Shown here: piece after piece, positions 35,279 through 46,457 of the stretch
Numbering within the stretch: position 1 is the stretch's first letter
Layout: the number at the start of each line of letters is the position of its first letter
NCBI GenBank assembly: GCA_039794245.1
Contig: JBDIVS010000013.1
Span: forward strand, 17,440 to 81,439
Source of the DNA: DAITQM01 sp039794245
GTDB lineage: Bacteria; Pseudomonadota; Gammaproteobacteria; Xanthomonadales; Wenzhouxiangellaceae
Reading direction: 5' to 3'
DNA length: 64,000 nt
Position numbers and translations under genes: made by a program
Notes under the pieces: generated by a model
What the model was told of the DNA's origin: nothing
Seen by the model: only the letters and a program-made list of their open reading frames with translations
The model's database searches: none

Positions 35279-36655
35279 TCAACCCGTCAAGCGCAACAGA
35301 TCGTTGAACACCGCCAGGCCGATCAGGCCGCCGAGCATGGCGAGTCCGATGTATTGGCCGGCGATCATCACTTTTTCGCTCGGCGGCGCCCCTTTGAGCC
35401 ACTCGATCAGATTGAACAGCAGGTGCCCGCCGTCGAGCAGCGGGATCGGCAGCAGATTGACGATCGCCAGCGACAGGCTGACGATGCCGAGAAACCACAA
35501 AAAGCGCGCCACGCCGAGGTTGGCCGAGACGTTCGCCATCTGCGCGATGCTGATCGGGCCGGCCAGATTGTCCAGCGAGGCGCGGCCGCTCAGCATGTGC
35601 CAGGCCATCTGCAGCGAGTCGGCGGTGGCTTGTGCGGTCTGCGCCAGCGCCTTGCCGAAGGCGGTCAGCGGCCCATGGCGCAAGGTGACGAGATAGCGGG
35701 CTCGATAGTCGGTGAGGGCCTGGTCGTCCAGCGGTGCCGGTGAGATGCCCAAAATGGCGCGCGGCGGGTCGGAATCGGGTTCGGCGACCGGCACGACGGT
35801 CAGCTCGCGGCGTCGCTCGGTGCGTACCACGGTGACCTCGAGCGGTTCGCCGATCCGCGCCGAGCGTTTGAGCGCCGCGGTCATCTCGTCCCAGTTTCCG
35901 ACCGCTTCTCCGGCGATCGCCGTAATCCGGTCGCCCGGTTCGATGCCGCCGCGGGCGGCTGGCAAACCGCTGCGCACTTTGCCGATCACCGCCGGCAGAG
36001 CGGGCCTGAAATTCGTCATCCCGATCGCCTCGAGCAGCCGGCTTTCGCGGAAATCGGCCGGCAGTTCGTCAAGGGCCAGCGTGGTTTCCCGCCGCCCACC
36101 GTCGGGGTGGGTATAGACCACCTGGACGGCACGCCGCTCCACTGCCGGCAGCAAGAGCGCCTGCACGGCCTCGGGCCAGGTCGCCACGTCCCGCCCGTCG
36201 ATGCTTTCCAGTTCGCTGCCGCGGACCAGCCCGGCCCGGGCGGCAAACGCGGTCGTCTCGCCGATCACCGGGCGTGGCTCGACGATGCCGGTCATGAACA
36301 TCAGCCAGAAAGCCAGCACCGCGAACAGCAGATTGAACAACGGGCCGGCGGCGATGATCGCACTGCGCTGGGCGAGGGGCTTGCGGTTGAACGCGGCGTC
36401 GAGGTCAGCGGTGGCGACCTTGTCTTCGCGTTCGTCGAGCATCCGCACATAGCCGCCGAGCGGGATCGCGGCGACGACGAATTCGGTTCCGTTCGCCGCC
36501 GTGTGCGACCACAAAGGCCGGCCGAAGCCGATCGAGAAGCGCAGCACGCGCACCCCGAGCCGGCGGGCCACCCAGTAATGTCCAAATTCATGGAACGTGA
36601 CCAGGATCCCGATCACCACCACCATCCAGACGATCGAGCTGATAATTTCGCTCAT
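35279..36655 (-). CDS. rseP: RIP metalloprotease RseP
   Basis: 458 residues. Zinc motif HEFGH at 22-26 in the first helix, two PDZ domains (about 115-190 and 205-290) and a late LLDGGHLLF with the third zinc ligand. It cuts membrane anti-sigma factors inside the bilayer in the sigma-E response and clears signal peptides. The ECF operon at 0.2-2.4 kb could supply a substrate, but that is inference. Confidence 0.95.
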   Translation of the reverse strand: MSEIISSIVWMVVVIGILVTFHEFGHYWVARRLGVRVLRFSIGFGRPLWSHTAANGTEFVVAAIPLGGYVRMLDEREDKVATADLDAAFNRKPLAQRSAIIAAGPLFNLLFAVLAFWLMFMTGIVEPRPVIGETTAFAARAGLVRGSELESIDGRDVATWPEAVQALLLPAVERRAVQVVYTHPDGGRRETTLALDELPADFRESRLLEAIGMTNFRPALPAVIGKVRSGLPAARGGIEPGDRITAIAGEAVGNWDEMTAALKRSARIGEPLEVTVVRTERRRELTVVPVAEPDSDPPRAILGISPAPLDDQALTDYRARYLVTLRHGPLTAFGKALAQTAQATADSLQMAWHMLSGRASLDNLAGPISIAQMANVSANLGVARFLWFLGIVSLSLAIVNLLPIPLLDGGHLLFNLIEWLKGAPPSEKVMIAGQYIGLAMLGGLIGLAVFNDLLRLTG

Positions 36656-36719
36656 TGCACCATTATGCGGTGAGAGGGGTTAAGGAAGCGCCGATTCGAC
36701 CCCGGGCGATGGGGATGGT

Positions 36720-37520
36720 TCATGGCGCAGCCAGCACTGCCAGGGCGTAGAATGGCGCCGCCGCCGCCAGAGAGTCGATGCGGTCGAGCAGGCCGCCGTG
36801 TCCCGGCAGCAGGCTGCCACTGTCCTTGACGCCGGCCTGGCGTTTCAACAGGCTGACGAACAAATCCCCGGTCACCGAAATCGCGGCGATACCGACCGCG
36901 ATCAACACGACCCACCCCGGCGAAGGCAGACGCGGCCCGGCCAGCCGGATGATCAAGATGGCGACCAGCGCCGCGGCGAGCAGGCCGCCGGCCAGACCCT
37001 CGATGGTTTTTCCGGGGCTCAGGCGCGGCGCGAGGGGATGGTGCCCGATCGCCTTGCCGGTAAAGTAGGCGCCGGTGTCGGCGGCCCAGATCACGGCCAA
37101 CAGGGCCAGTGTATAGCCGGGGCCGCGCGTTTCGATCAGGCCGAGCGCCAGCCAGAAGCCGGCGATGATCACCACGCCGGCGGCCAGCTTCACCGGCCGC
37201 CCCCACAGCGCCGCCCCCCAGCCGGGCCAGGCCAGCCAGGCCGCCAGTGGCAGCCAGGCGGCGGCGCAGGCGCCGAGCACGGCCGGTTGCCAGCCGGGGG
37301 TGAGCGAGACTGCCAGCATCGCCAGCGCGATCGCGGCGGCGTACACCCGGCGTTGCGGAGCGTCGAGAGCGGCCAGCGCGCCCATTTCCAGACTCGCCGG
37401 CACGAGGAGCAGGGCGAACATCAGGCTGAACAGCGGCGGCGGCAGAAAAACGACGGCGGCGATCAGTGCCGGGGCCAGGGCCAGCGCCGTCAAAACCCGC
37501 TGCCGCACACCCTCAAGCAT
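36720..37520 (-). CDS. cdsA: Phosphatidate cytidylyltransferase CdsA
   Basis: 266 residues with about eight membrane helices. It makes CDP-diacylglycerol, the precursor of phospholipids. WAADTGAYFTGKAIGHH, LSPGKTIEGLAGG and the C-terminal signature SVTGDLFVSLLKRQAGVKDS are clear. The start at 37520 overlaps uppS by 8 bp. dxr, which usually lies between cdsA and rseP, is missing; the gap is only 64 bp. Confidence 0.94.
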   Translation of the reverse strand: MLEGVRQRVLTALALAPALIAAVVFLPPPLFSLMFALLLVPASLEMGALAALDAPQRRVYAAAIALAMLAVSLTPGWQPAVLGACAAAWLPLAAWLAWPGWGAALWGRPVKLAAGVVIIAGFWLALGLIETRGPGYTLALLAVIWAADTGAYFTGKAIGHHPLAPRLSPGKTIEGLAGGLLAAALVAILIIRLAGPRLPSPGWVVLIAVGIAAISVTGDLFVSLLKRQAGVKDSGSLLPGHGGLLDRIDSLAAAAPFYALAVLAAP

Positions 37521-38361
37521 GGTTCTCGAGCGCGGGACGATCGCCGTTCGCAGGCACTGTGCCCCCCGGTAGCAAACCGAACCGGCGATCGCGCCGGGCA
37601 AATTCGGCCAGTGCCCGATCGAGTTCCGCCGGGCCGAAATCGGGCCAATACACCGGGCTGAAGTGCAATTCGGTATAGGCCAGTTGCCAGAGCATGAAAT
37701 TGCTCAGGCGGTGTTCGCCGCCGGTGCGGATCAGAAGATCCGGCGGCGGCAGGTCGGCGAGCGCCAGGGCCTGTTCGAAATCGGCAATGCAAGGTTCGCG
37801 GCCGGCTCGCCGGGCCGCCTGGAGGGCCCGCCGCGCCGCCTGCAACACATCCCAGCGGCCGCCGTAATTGATCGCGACATTGAGCCGCAGGCAGTCGTTG
37901 TTCGCCGTCAACATTTCGGCGGCGTGCATCCGGCGTCTGAGGTTCGGCGCCAGCCCGGCGCGTTCGCCGACAAAGCACAAGCGAATCCGTTGGCGGTGTA
38001 ACTCCGGCACTTCGCGCTGCAGGGCGCGCAAAAACAGCGCCATCAGATCGTTGACCTCGCTCGCCGGCCGCCGCCAGTTTTCGCTGCTGAAGGCGAACAC
38101 GGTGAGGTTGGGTATGCCGCGCCGGATCACCGCTTCGACCATCTGTTTCAATGCCTTGCGCCCCGCCTGGTGGCCGGCCCGCCGCGGCAGACCGCGGGAG
38201 GCGGCCCAGCGGCCGTTGCCGTCCATGATCACCGCCAGATGGCGTGGCAGAACCGCTGGAGCGAAGCTGGGTGCGGCGGGCGGACCGGCGGCGAAGCCGG
38301 CTCCCGGCCGCGCTTCGTCCGGCAACACCAGGGGAGTGTGTTGCAGCGGGGAGTGGGTCAT
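37513..38361 (-). CDS. uppS: Undecaprenyl diphosphate synthase
   Basis: 282 residues, about 30-40 longer than usual because of a Pro/Ala-rich N-terminal extension before HLAVIMDGNGRWA (Asp47 catalytic). FAFSSENW, LNVAINYGGRWD and PDLLIRTGGEHRLSNFMLWQ are the other family motifs. It makes the C55 carrier for peptidoglycan. A later start is possible, but no good ATG precedes the core, so the extension is likely real. Confidence 0.94.
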   Translation of the reverse strand: MTHSPLQHTPLVLPDEARPGAGFAAGPPAAPSFAPAVLPRHLAVIMDGNGRWAASRGLPRRAGHQAGRKALKQMVEAVIRRGIPNLTVFAFSSENWRRPASEVNDLMALFLRALQREVPELHRQRIRLCFVGERAGLAPNLRRRMHAAEMLTANNDCLRLNVAINYGGRWDVLQAARRALQAARRAGREPCIADFEQALALADLPPPDLLIRTGGEHRLSNFMLWQLAYTELHFSPVYWPDFGPAELDRALAEFARRDRRFGLLPGGTVPANGDRPALENHA

Positions 38362-38395
38362 CGGCTCTGGCGGGGTGAGCGGCGGAAGTGGACCG

Positions 38396-38953
38396 TCACA
38401 GCGCCATCAGCTCCTGTTCTTTTTCACTGATCAGGCGGTCGGCGTCGGCGATGGCCTGGTCGGTGAGCTTTTGGATCTCGCTCTCGGCGCGCCGCTCGTC
38501 GTCCTCGGAGATCTTTTTTTCGTCACGCAGCGCTTTCAGATGATGGTTGGCATCGCGGCGGATGTTGCGGATCGCGATCTTGCCGTTTTCGCCTTCGTGG
38601 TGGACGACCCTGGACAACTCGCGGCGCCGCTCCTCGGTCAAAGGCGGCAGCGGGATGCGGATCACCTGGCCGACGGTCACCGGGTTGAGCCCGAGATCGG
38701 AGGTCATGATCGCTTTTTCGACCGCCTTGACCATGCCCTTGTCCCACGGCGTCACGACCAGCGTGCGGGCGTCGTCGATCGTCACGCTCGCCACCTGGTT
38801 GACCGGTGACGCATTGCCGTAATAATCGACATGAACGTGGTCGAGCAGGCTGGGGTGGGCCCGGCCGGTCCTGATTTTGCTGAGTTCGGTGCGCAGCGCT
38901 TCCAGGCTCTTGGCCATCCGCGCCTTGGCGTCTTTTTTGATATCTTCGATCAT
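38396..38953 (-). CDS. frr: Ribosome recycling factor
   Basis: 185 residues from the ATG at 38953, preceded by GAGGAG at good spacing; a GTG nine bases upstream (38962) is a weaker alternative. Frr splits post-termination ribosomes with EF-G. LSKIRTGRAHPSLLDHVHVD and VRIPLPPLTEERRRELSR-like sequence are diagnostic. The genes that usually precede it (rpsB, tsf, pyrH) are absent, so the conserved cluster is broken here. Confidence 0.95.
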   Translation of the reverse strand: MIEDIKKDAKARMAKSLEALRTELSKIRTGRAHPSLLDHVHVDYYGNASPVNQVASVTIDDARTLVVTPWDKGMVKAVEKAIMTSDLGLNPVTVGQVIRIPLPPLTEERRRELSRVVHHEGENGKIAIRNIRRDANHHLKALRDEKKISEDDERRAESEIQKLTDQAIADADRLISEKEQELMAL

Positions 38954-38965
38954 CCGATCCACTCC

Positions 38966-39300
38966 TCACAGCCCGGTGCAGGCCCCGCCGGCCCCTCGTG
39001 CACCACAGTCCGACCACAAGCCGAGGATTGTACCAGCAGCGCTTTTTCCAGAACACAAGGCGCCGGCATCGCCCGGTACCCGGACCCTGACCGCGCCGTT
39101 GACCGATTCGAAACGGGCACGCTGCTCACCGCCGAGCCGGATCAAGGTCGCTTTTACGCTGCCGTTGACGGTCTCGAGATGGATATCCCGATGGCTGTCG
39201 GGTGCAATCGTGCGGTCGATATGCAGGATCGGATGGCGATTTAACCCGTAAATCGGCGTAATTGACCGGTAACTATCAAGATATCGAAGGGCATTTCTTT
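38966..39300 (-). pseudogene. Possible remnant of a DUF4097-like beta-repeat protein
   Basis: On the minus strand, an open stretch without any good start reads DIHLETVNGSVKATLIRLGG then ARFESVNGAVRVRVPGDAGA. Repeats of the form E-T/S-V-N-G-x-V are typical of DUF4097 beta-helical domains. The frame opens after a TAA near 39290 and its end degrades into Gly/Ala/Cys sequence before a TGA at 38966, next to frr. I take it as a decayed gene fragment at the broken rpsB-tsf-pyrH-frr junction. Confidence 0.35.
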
Positions 39301-39480
39301 AATTTCCAACAGATTATCACGGCATTCGATTGCTCCCGGACTTGCAGGACGTTGTCTGCCAGGGTTTTCCGGCTGTGTCTTTCGGCCTATGGCCAGGGCT
39401 TGGTACGGCGAGGTAGAGTGTCTTAGTGATATAGGACACTATATCTCGATTCGGTGTGTATTCGAGGAGGGTATTGCTCG
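39301..39480. other. Non-coding gap before the RND remnant
   Basis: I see no gene here. The stretch is richer in A and T than its surroundings. It ends with GAGGAGGG about eight bases before the ATG at 39481, a strong ribosome binding site that fixes the start of the adaptor remnant, and it contains the inverted repeat listed separately. Confidence 0.5.
39414..39443. promoter_or_regulatory. TetR-type operator-like inverted repeat
   Basis: TAGAGTGTC and GACACTATA pair in eight of nine positions around a 12-base spacer, 37 bases before the adaptor ATG. TetR-family repressors commonly control RND pumps from such sites. No TetR gene is in the window, so this may be an orphan operator. Confidence 0.4.
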
Positions 39481-40293
39481 ATGCGTAGGTTGCATGCAGT
39501 TGATGTTGGCCGGTTCCACCGGCGATGGGATGATCGGGTGCGTTTGATCCTGGTACCGGGCCTGTGCCTGGTGTTGCTCGGCGGCTGCGGTGCCGGTGCC
39601 AGTGACGACCCGGCCGGTGAGGCCGGTGAGGCACCGGCGGTGCCGGTCGAAACCGGTACGGTCGTGCTCGGCGACATCTCGGCCTTCTATGAGGGGACGG
39701 CGGCGCTGGAAGCGGAGGAACAGGCGGTGGTGGTGGCCAAAACCACCGGCGTGGTGCTGGAAATCCTGGTCGAGGAGGGCGACGAGGTCGTTGCCGGCCA
39801 GGTTCTGGCACGCCTCGAGCGCGACCGTTACGAACTCGAGGCGGCCCGCACCAAGGCGACATTCGAGCGCTTGACGCACGAGCTGGTACGGGCCGCCGAA
39901 CTGCACAAACGCCAACTGATCAGCGCCGAGGACTATGACCGGGCGCGCTTCGAGGCCGAGGCGCAACGCGCCGCTTACGAACAGGCCCCGGTTTGTTCGG
40001 CCGTGTCCGCATCATCCACGACACCCGCCGCGGGGTACCGTGATGCACTGCTGAGTGAAGACGGCCGGTACGCCGCTTTTGTGATCGACGAACATCAGGT
40101 CGCCGCCCGGCGCGAGGTGCTGATCGGTTATGAGGAAGGCGGGATGGTGGAAGTGGCCGGCGGCCTGGATGCGGGCGATGTGGTGGTCACCGCCGGCAAG
40201 GACAGTCTGCGTGACGGGGCCAAGGTTGCGATCATCTCCACCGGCTCCGATGAGGCGGCGGGCAACGCCGCGCCCGGCATTGCAAACCGCTGA
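39481..40293 (+). pseudogene. RND efflux periplasmic adaptor (MFP), internally deleted
   Basis: 270 residues where the family has about 350-400. The lipobox LLGGC (Cys36, after an unusually long N-terminus), the lipoyl half AVVVAKTTGVVLEILVEEGD and first helical hairpin arm are present. After RAAYEQAPV the text jumps to sequence from the C-terminal part (AGGLDAGDVVVTAGKDSLRDGAKV), so the second hairpin arm, second lipoyl half and most of the beta-barrel domain are missing. The frame is still open, so this is an in-frame deletion. Function is very unlikely. Confidence 0.8.
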
Positions 40294-41880
40294 TGAGTAT
40301 GGTCGAAATTGCCGTACGCCGGCCGGTGACGGTCGCCATGGGGGCGGTGACCCTGGTGCTGTTCGGGGCGATCTCCCTCACCGATCTTAGAGTCAATCTG
40401 CTGCCCGATCTGTCGTATCCGACGCTCACGGTGCGCACCGAGTACAACGGCGCGGCACCGGCCGAGATCGAGACTCTGTTGACCCGGCCGATGAGGAAAG
40501 CGTCGGTGTGGTCAAGAATGTGCAGGCGGTGAAATCCGTGTCGCGTGCCGGCCAATCGGATGTGATCTTGCAGTTTGCCTGGGGCAGCGATATGGACATG
40601 GCCGGCCTCGATGTCCGCGAGAAACTGGAAATTCTGCAACTGCCGGTCGAAGCGTCGCGGCCGCAGATTCTGCGCTTCAACCCGGCCACCGATCCGATCA
40701 TCCGTCTGGGCCTGAGTTTCGGCAGCGGTAGCGCGGCCCTGGCCGATCCGGCCGATGACCTCAAGGCTTTGCGGCGCTTCGCCGACGAGGAGATCAAAAA
40801 ACGCCTGGAGCCGGTCGCCGGCGTCGCGGCGGTCAAGATCAGCGGCGGACTTGAGGACGAAGTCCACATCTTGGTCGATGAACAAAAACTGGCACAACTG
40901 GGTATCACGGTCGCGGCGCTCAGCGCCCGGCTGGCCGCCGAAAACGTCAACGTCTCCGCCGGCCGCCTGGAAGACGGTGTGCAGCGTTACCTGGTACGCA
41001 CCGTCAACCAGTTCGAAAGCGTGCCGGAAATCGCCGGCCTGATCGTCGCCGCCGGCGATGGGCGGCCGGTGTATCTCGGCGACGTGGCCGCTGTCGAACA
41101 GCGCTACAAGGAACGGCAGGCGGTGATCCGGATGAACGGCCGGGAGGCCGTCGAGATCGCCGTTTACAAGGAAGGCGATGCCAATACCGTGGCGGTCGCC
41201 CGGGCGGTGCACGAGGTGCTGGCCGGATTCGGTGGCGCACTGCCCGCCGGTATGGCGCTCATCACCGTCGATGACCAATCCGAGTTCATCGACCAGGCCA
41301 TCGGCGAAGTGGTCAAAGCCGCCCTGCTCGGCGGCCTGCTGGCGATGGTGGTGATTTTTCTGTTTCTCCGGGATCCCGGGGCGACGACATCCTCTTTTCG
41401 GTGGTCGGCGTTTACTGGTTCTTCCTGCTCACTGGCACCACGTTCTCGTTCATGGCAATGATCGGCATCCTGATCCTGATCGGCGTGGTGGTCAACAACG
41501 GCATCGTCCTGATCGACCATATCAACCAACTGCGCGCCGCCGGCCGGCCGCGCGACGAAGCCGTTGTCGCCGCCGGCCGCGACCGTCTGCGGCCGATCCT
41601 GATGACCGTCGGTACCACGGTGCTCAGTCTGCTGCCGCTGTGCTTCGGCACGACGCAGATCGGCGGCGACGGTCCGCCTTATTTCCCGATGGCCCGTGCC
41701 ATCGTCGGCGGTCTTTTGTTCTCGACCGTGGTCAGCCTGTTGTTTCTCCCCTCCATCTACAACTGGCTCGATGACCTGAGCCGCGTTCCGGCCCGCCGCG
41801 GGCGGGTGGCCGGCGCGATGTTCACGGTGCGGCGCTCGGCGCTCGGCGGGCGAAAGGCGTCTCTTCGACAGCCGTCGTGA
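40293..41880 (+). pseudogene. RND efflux pump inner membrane transporter, frameshifted and deleted
   Basis: Three segments of one HAE-type RND protein lie in three frames. Segment one (40293 to about 40490) has RRPVTVAMGAVTLVLFGAIS and NLLPDLSYPTLTVRTEYNGA. A frameshift near 40490, where the family has RPVEEAVGVVKNVQ, moves the frame to the periplasmic part (to about 41385) ending VVIFLFLRDP. There the frame shifts again and the text jumps to the C-terminal helices (ILFSVVGVYWFFLL, GVVVNNGIVLIDHINQLR), skipping an estimated 550-600 residues. Start overlaps the adaptor stop. Confidence 0.88.
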
Positions 41881-42025
41881 ACCGCCGGGCGGGATGACCG
41901 TGGCGGCCACTGCGCCGGCCGGATTGAACGGCAGTTTGCGGCTTTTCGGTTGTTGCTCTATGCCACGTGGATGAAACTCGCCTATGCTATATTTGCACGG
42001 TGTCGACGTACTTGGGGAGATTTTC

Positions 42026-42760
42026 ATGAAAGTGTTCACAAGCCTGCTCGCCGGCCTGCTGCTCGCCGCGCCTGCCTTCGCCCGCTGGACAGCGGATCAG
42101 CCGCCGGCGCCGAAGGCGGCGAATCCGGCTGAGATCAGGGCCAGTGTCACCGATCCGGTCGGCGACAATTTCAATCCCGGGCCCGACCTGACCGGTTTTT
42201 CCGCCACCACCGATGGGACTAATCTGACGATGGTGTTGACTTTTGCCGGGGCGATCGAGCCGCCGCCCGGCACCGGTGGCGGGAACGAAGTGGTTGGCGG
42301 TATCGATATCGATACCGATCAGAATGGGGCGACCGGTGATCCCGCAGGTGCCATTGTTGGCACCTTCTGCCCGCAGCCGCCGGCCGGTTTCGGGCCGGAA
42401 TTCGAGGTCAGTCTGTTTACGTTCGATCCCCTGACCGGCACCGCGGACGTCCTGGAAACCGCCGGCTTCACCCCGGTGGGCACTGCCGATGTGACGTTCG
42501 CCGCGACTTCGGTCACCATCGTCGTCGCCAACAGCGTGCTCGGCGGTGACGACGGCATCGCCGATCTGGCGACCGTGATCGGTAACAGCGCCACCCCCAC
42601 CGATTGTGCGCCGGACGGCGCGGTGCTGGCCAGCGATCTGCAAGGCACCGTCCCGCCGGCAGCCGCGGTTCCGGCGTTGTCTGTGGCGGGCCTGATGGCG
42701 TTGCTGCTGCTTCTGGCCAGCGTGGCCGTTGTCGTGATGCGCCGCCGCGCTGCGGCATAA
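42026..42760 (+). CDS. Exported protein with IPTL-CTERM-like sorting signal
   Basis: 244 residues; the start at 42026 has GGGGAG upstream. A signal peptide (about 1-20) precedes a Gly/Asp/Thr-rich beta domain that includes VTDPVGDNFNPGPDLTGF and GGIDIDTDQNGATGDPAG, the latter resembling a calcium loop. The C-terminus is VPALSVAGLMALLLLLASVA then VVVMRRR: a Pro-x-Leu-Ser motif, one helix and an Arg cluster, the layout of IPTL-CTERM/PEP-CTERM protein-sorting tails. It is probably sorted to the cell surface. No sorting enzyme is in the window. Confidence 0.8.
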   Translation: MKVFTSLLAGLLLAAPAFARWTADQPPAPKAANPAEIRASVTDPVGDNFNPGPDLTGFSATTDGTNLTMVLTFAGAIEPPPGTGGGNEVVGGIDIDTDQNGATGDPAGAIVGTFCPQPPAGFGPEFEVSLFTFDPLTGTADVLETAGFTPVGTADVTFAATSVTIVVANSVLGGDDGIADLATVIGNSATPTDCAPDGAVLASDLQGTVPPAAAVPALSVAGLMALLLLLASVAVVVMRRRAAA

Positions 42761-42915
42761 GCCGTCGTCGGGTATTTTGGGTTTGGGGCGCCGCGCCAGG
42801 CGCGGCGTCCTGCCATCCGGCCCAGGCGGGGTGGTCGAGGTCCACTCGAAGGACGGCCTCGAAGGCCGGGCTCGAAGAACGGAGTTACCCGTTCGGATAA
42901 CGCCGGCAGGCCGTT

Positions 42916-43476
42916 TCAGCCGGCAGCCGGCCAGAGCCAGGCGAAGGTGCCGGCGGTGACCAGGGCATAGACCGCGCCGTCGATAAAGAAGCGGGTGGTG
43001 GTGCGCCATGGTTGCCCATCCCAGATCGAATCGGGCATATTGCCCAGCACATAGGGCAGAAAGGCGATGGCGCCGGTCAGCCGGAACACCGTCAGGTAGT
43101 CGCTGCCCGGCGGCAGGGTCTGGAATGCGGCGTAAGCGGTGAACAGGCTGACCAGGATCAGGTACAACCCCCACAGCGCCAGGGACTTGCCCATCGCCCA
43201 GCCGCCGGTGACGGTGACAAACCCAACCGGCCCCTGCTTGAATTTAGCCTCCATTGCCTCGCGGTCGCCCGCCTGCATGACACCGCAGTGCGGGAACATG
43301 TAGCGTCCCGGCGCGATGTTGTGGGCACGCAGCACGGCCAGAAACTCCGCCTCGCCGGCGAGCGGCGCAAAATCCTTATTGTGCGTTTTCAGCACCATGT
43401 GAATGATGGAACTGGCGACGAAGACCAGCACGGCCGATGCCAGGATCGGCAACCAAAGCGCGGTGATGAAAGTCAT
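42916..43476 (-). CDS. Conserved inner membrane protein of unknown function
   Basis: 186 residues. Four likely membrane helices: about 6-27, 98-117, 133-147 and 164-182. The loop after the first has HNKDFAPLAGEAEFLAVLRA and a cytoplasmic or periplasmic segment with FPHCGVMQAGDRE. I do not recognise a named family. It is on the same strand as glnS, 110 bases away, with a GC-rich hairpin between. Confidence 0.7.
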   Translation of the reverse strand: MTFITALWLPILASAVLVFVASSIIHMVLKTHNKDFAPLAGEAEFLAVLRAHNIAPGRYMFPHCGVMQAGDREAMEAKFKQGPVGFVTVTGGWAMGKSLALWGLYLILVSLFTAYAAFQTLPPGSDYLTVFRLTGAIAFLPYVLGNMPDSIWDGQPWRTTTRFFIDGAVYALVTAGTFAWLWPAAG

Positions 43477-43500
43477 AGCAGTTTACCCCCTGGTGAGTGA

Positions 43501-43523
43501 CCCCGCCCGCAGGCCGGGCGGGG
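43501..43523. terminator. GC-rich hairpin downstream of glnS
   Basis: CCCCGCCCG and CGGGCGGGG give nine perfect pairs around a five-base loop, 63 bases beyond the glnS stop in its direction of transcription. No U-run follows on the minus strand; a short TT-rich stretch (GTTGTTA) is present on the plus side. Confidence 0.45.
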
Positions 43524-43586
43524 CGTTGTTACGGGCGCTTCCGGACAGGTCCGACGACCCTTGAAGCCGCCCCCGAAATCGTTATT

Positions 43587-45341
<1,755 letters not shown>

Positions 45342-45466
45342 CGGAATGGCGGTCATCGGGGGGCGATATGATCGCATACCTGCCGGCGTTCTGACAGCGA
45401 TCGGCCGTTTTCCCGGTCTCACTTGAGACTGTTCCCGACATTCTGTCCGCGCTTGAGGATTGCACC

Positions 45467-46441
45467 ATGCAGATTTCGCCCCGCCTCCTCGGCTCTCTCG
45501 CTTTGGTTGTATTGTTCATCGGCCTTGCGCCGCCCATCGCCGCCCGCGAGCGCTCGCCGTTTCCGACCGACATCCTGGTCGAGACCTTCGGCTACGGGCC
45601 GGGCACGCCGAGCAACATCGACTACGACGAAATTTACCAGGGTTGCCCGGTGCGCGACTGCATTCCGGCGTTGACCGCGCCGGAATACCTCGCCGCCGGC
45701 GACGCCGATTTCATGCAGGCCGGCGACCTGGTGCTGGGGGTCGAGATCAACGGCGATGCCCGGGCCTATCCCGAGCTCATCATGAACTTCCACGAGATCG
45801 TCAACGACACGATCGGCGGCGTGCCGGTCGCGGTGACCTTCTGCCCGCTGTGCGGCTCGGGTGTCGCGTTTGAACGGCGGGTGGCCGGCGAGGTCGTCGA
45901 ATTGGGCGTCTCGGGCCTGCTGCACGGCAGCGATCTGGTGATGTACGACCGCAAGACCGATTCCCTCTGGCAGCAGATCACCGGCGAGGCGGTCATCGGG
46001 CCCAGGCGCGGCGAGGTGTTAAAGACGGTGCCCCTGGCCATGGTCGATTGGAAAAGCTGGCGCGCGGCGCACCCTAAGACCCGGGTGTTGAGCCGCGACA
46101 CCGGCCACGTCCGGGATTACAGCCGCGGCCCCTATGGCAACTACGCCGCCAGCGATCAGGTCATGTTCCCGGTCCAGAAGCGAGACCTTAAGCTGCACCC
46201 GAAAACCGTTGTCCACGGCTTTACGATCGGCGGCCAGCCGTTCGCCGTGCTCGATTCGGCGCTCGCCGGGGATGAACCGATCGCCGCCGAATTCGGTGGC
46301 CGTCAGCTCACGATCCGCCGTACCGCGGGCGGCGGCGTAATCGCCGGCGACCCGGCCGGCGGCGAAAGCTGGCACGGCATGCGGCTTTTCTGGTTCGCCT
46401 GGTACAACTTCCATCCCGATACCGCGCGCCTGCCGGAATAA
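45467..46441 (+). CDS. DUF3179-domain exported protein
   Basis: 324 residues. Signal peptide about 1-26, then a DUF3179 domain with GVEINGDARAYPELIMNFHE, TFCPLCGSGVAFERR (a CxxC pair) and GLLHGSDLVMYDRKTDSLWQ. The function of this family is unknown; the conserved Cys pair and His/Asp residues suggest a metal or redox site. The first 60 residues after the signal peptide vary most. It probably lies in the periplasm. Confidence 0.88.
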   Translation: MQISPRLLGSLALVVLFIGLAPPIAARERSPFPTDILVETFGYGPGTPSNIDYDEIYQGCPVRDCIPALTAPEYLAAGDADFMQAGDLVLGVEINGDARAYPELIMNFHEIVNDTIGGVPVAVTFCPLCGSGVAFERRVAGEVVELGVSGLLHGSDLVMYDRKTDSLWQQITGEAVIGPRRGEVLKTVPLAMVDWKSWRAAHPKTRVLSRDTGHVRDYSRGPYGNYAASDQVMFPVQKRDLKLHPKTVVHGFTIGGQPFAVLDSALAGDEPIAAEFGGRQLTIRRTAGGGVIAGDPAGGESWHGMRLFWFAWYNFHPDTARLPE

Positions 46442-46457
46442 TCGGGCGGGGCGGAGT

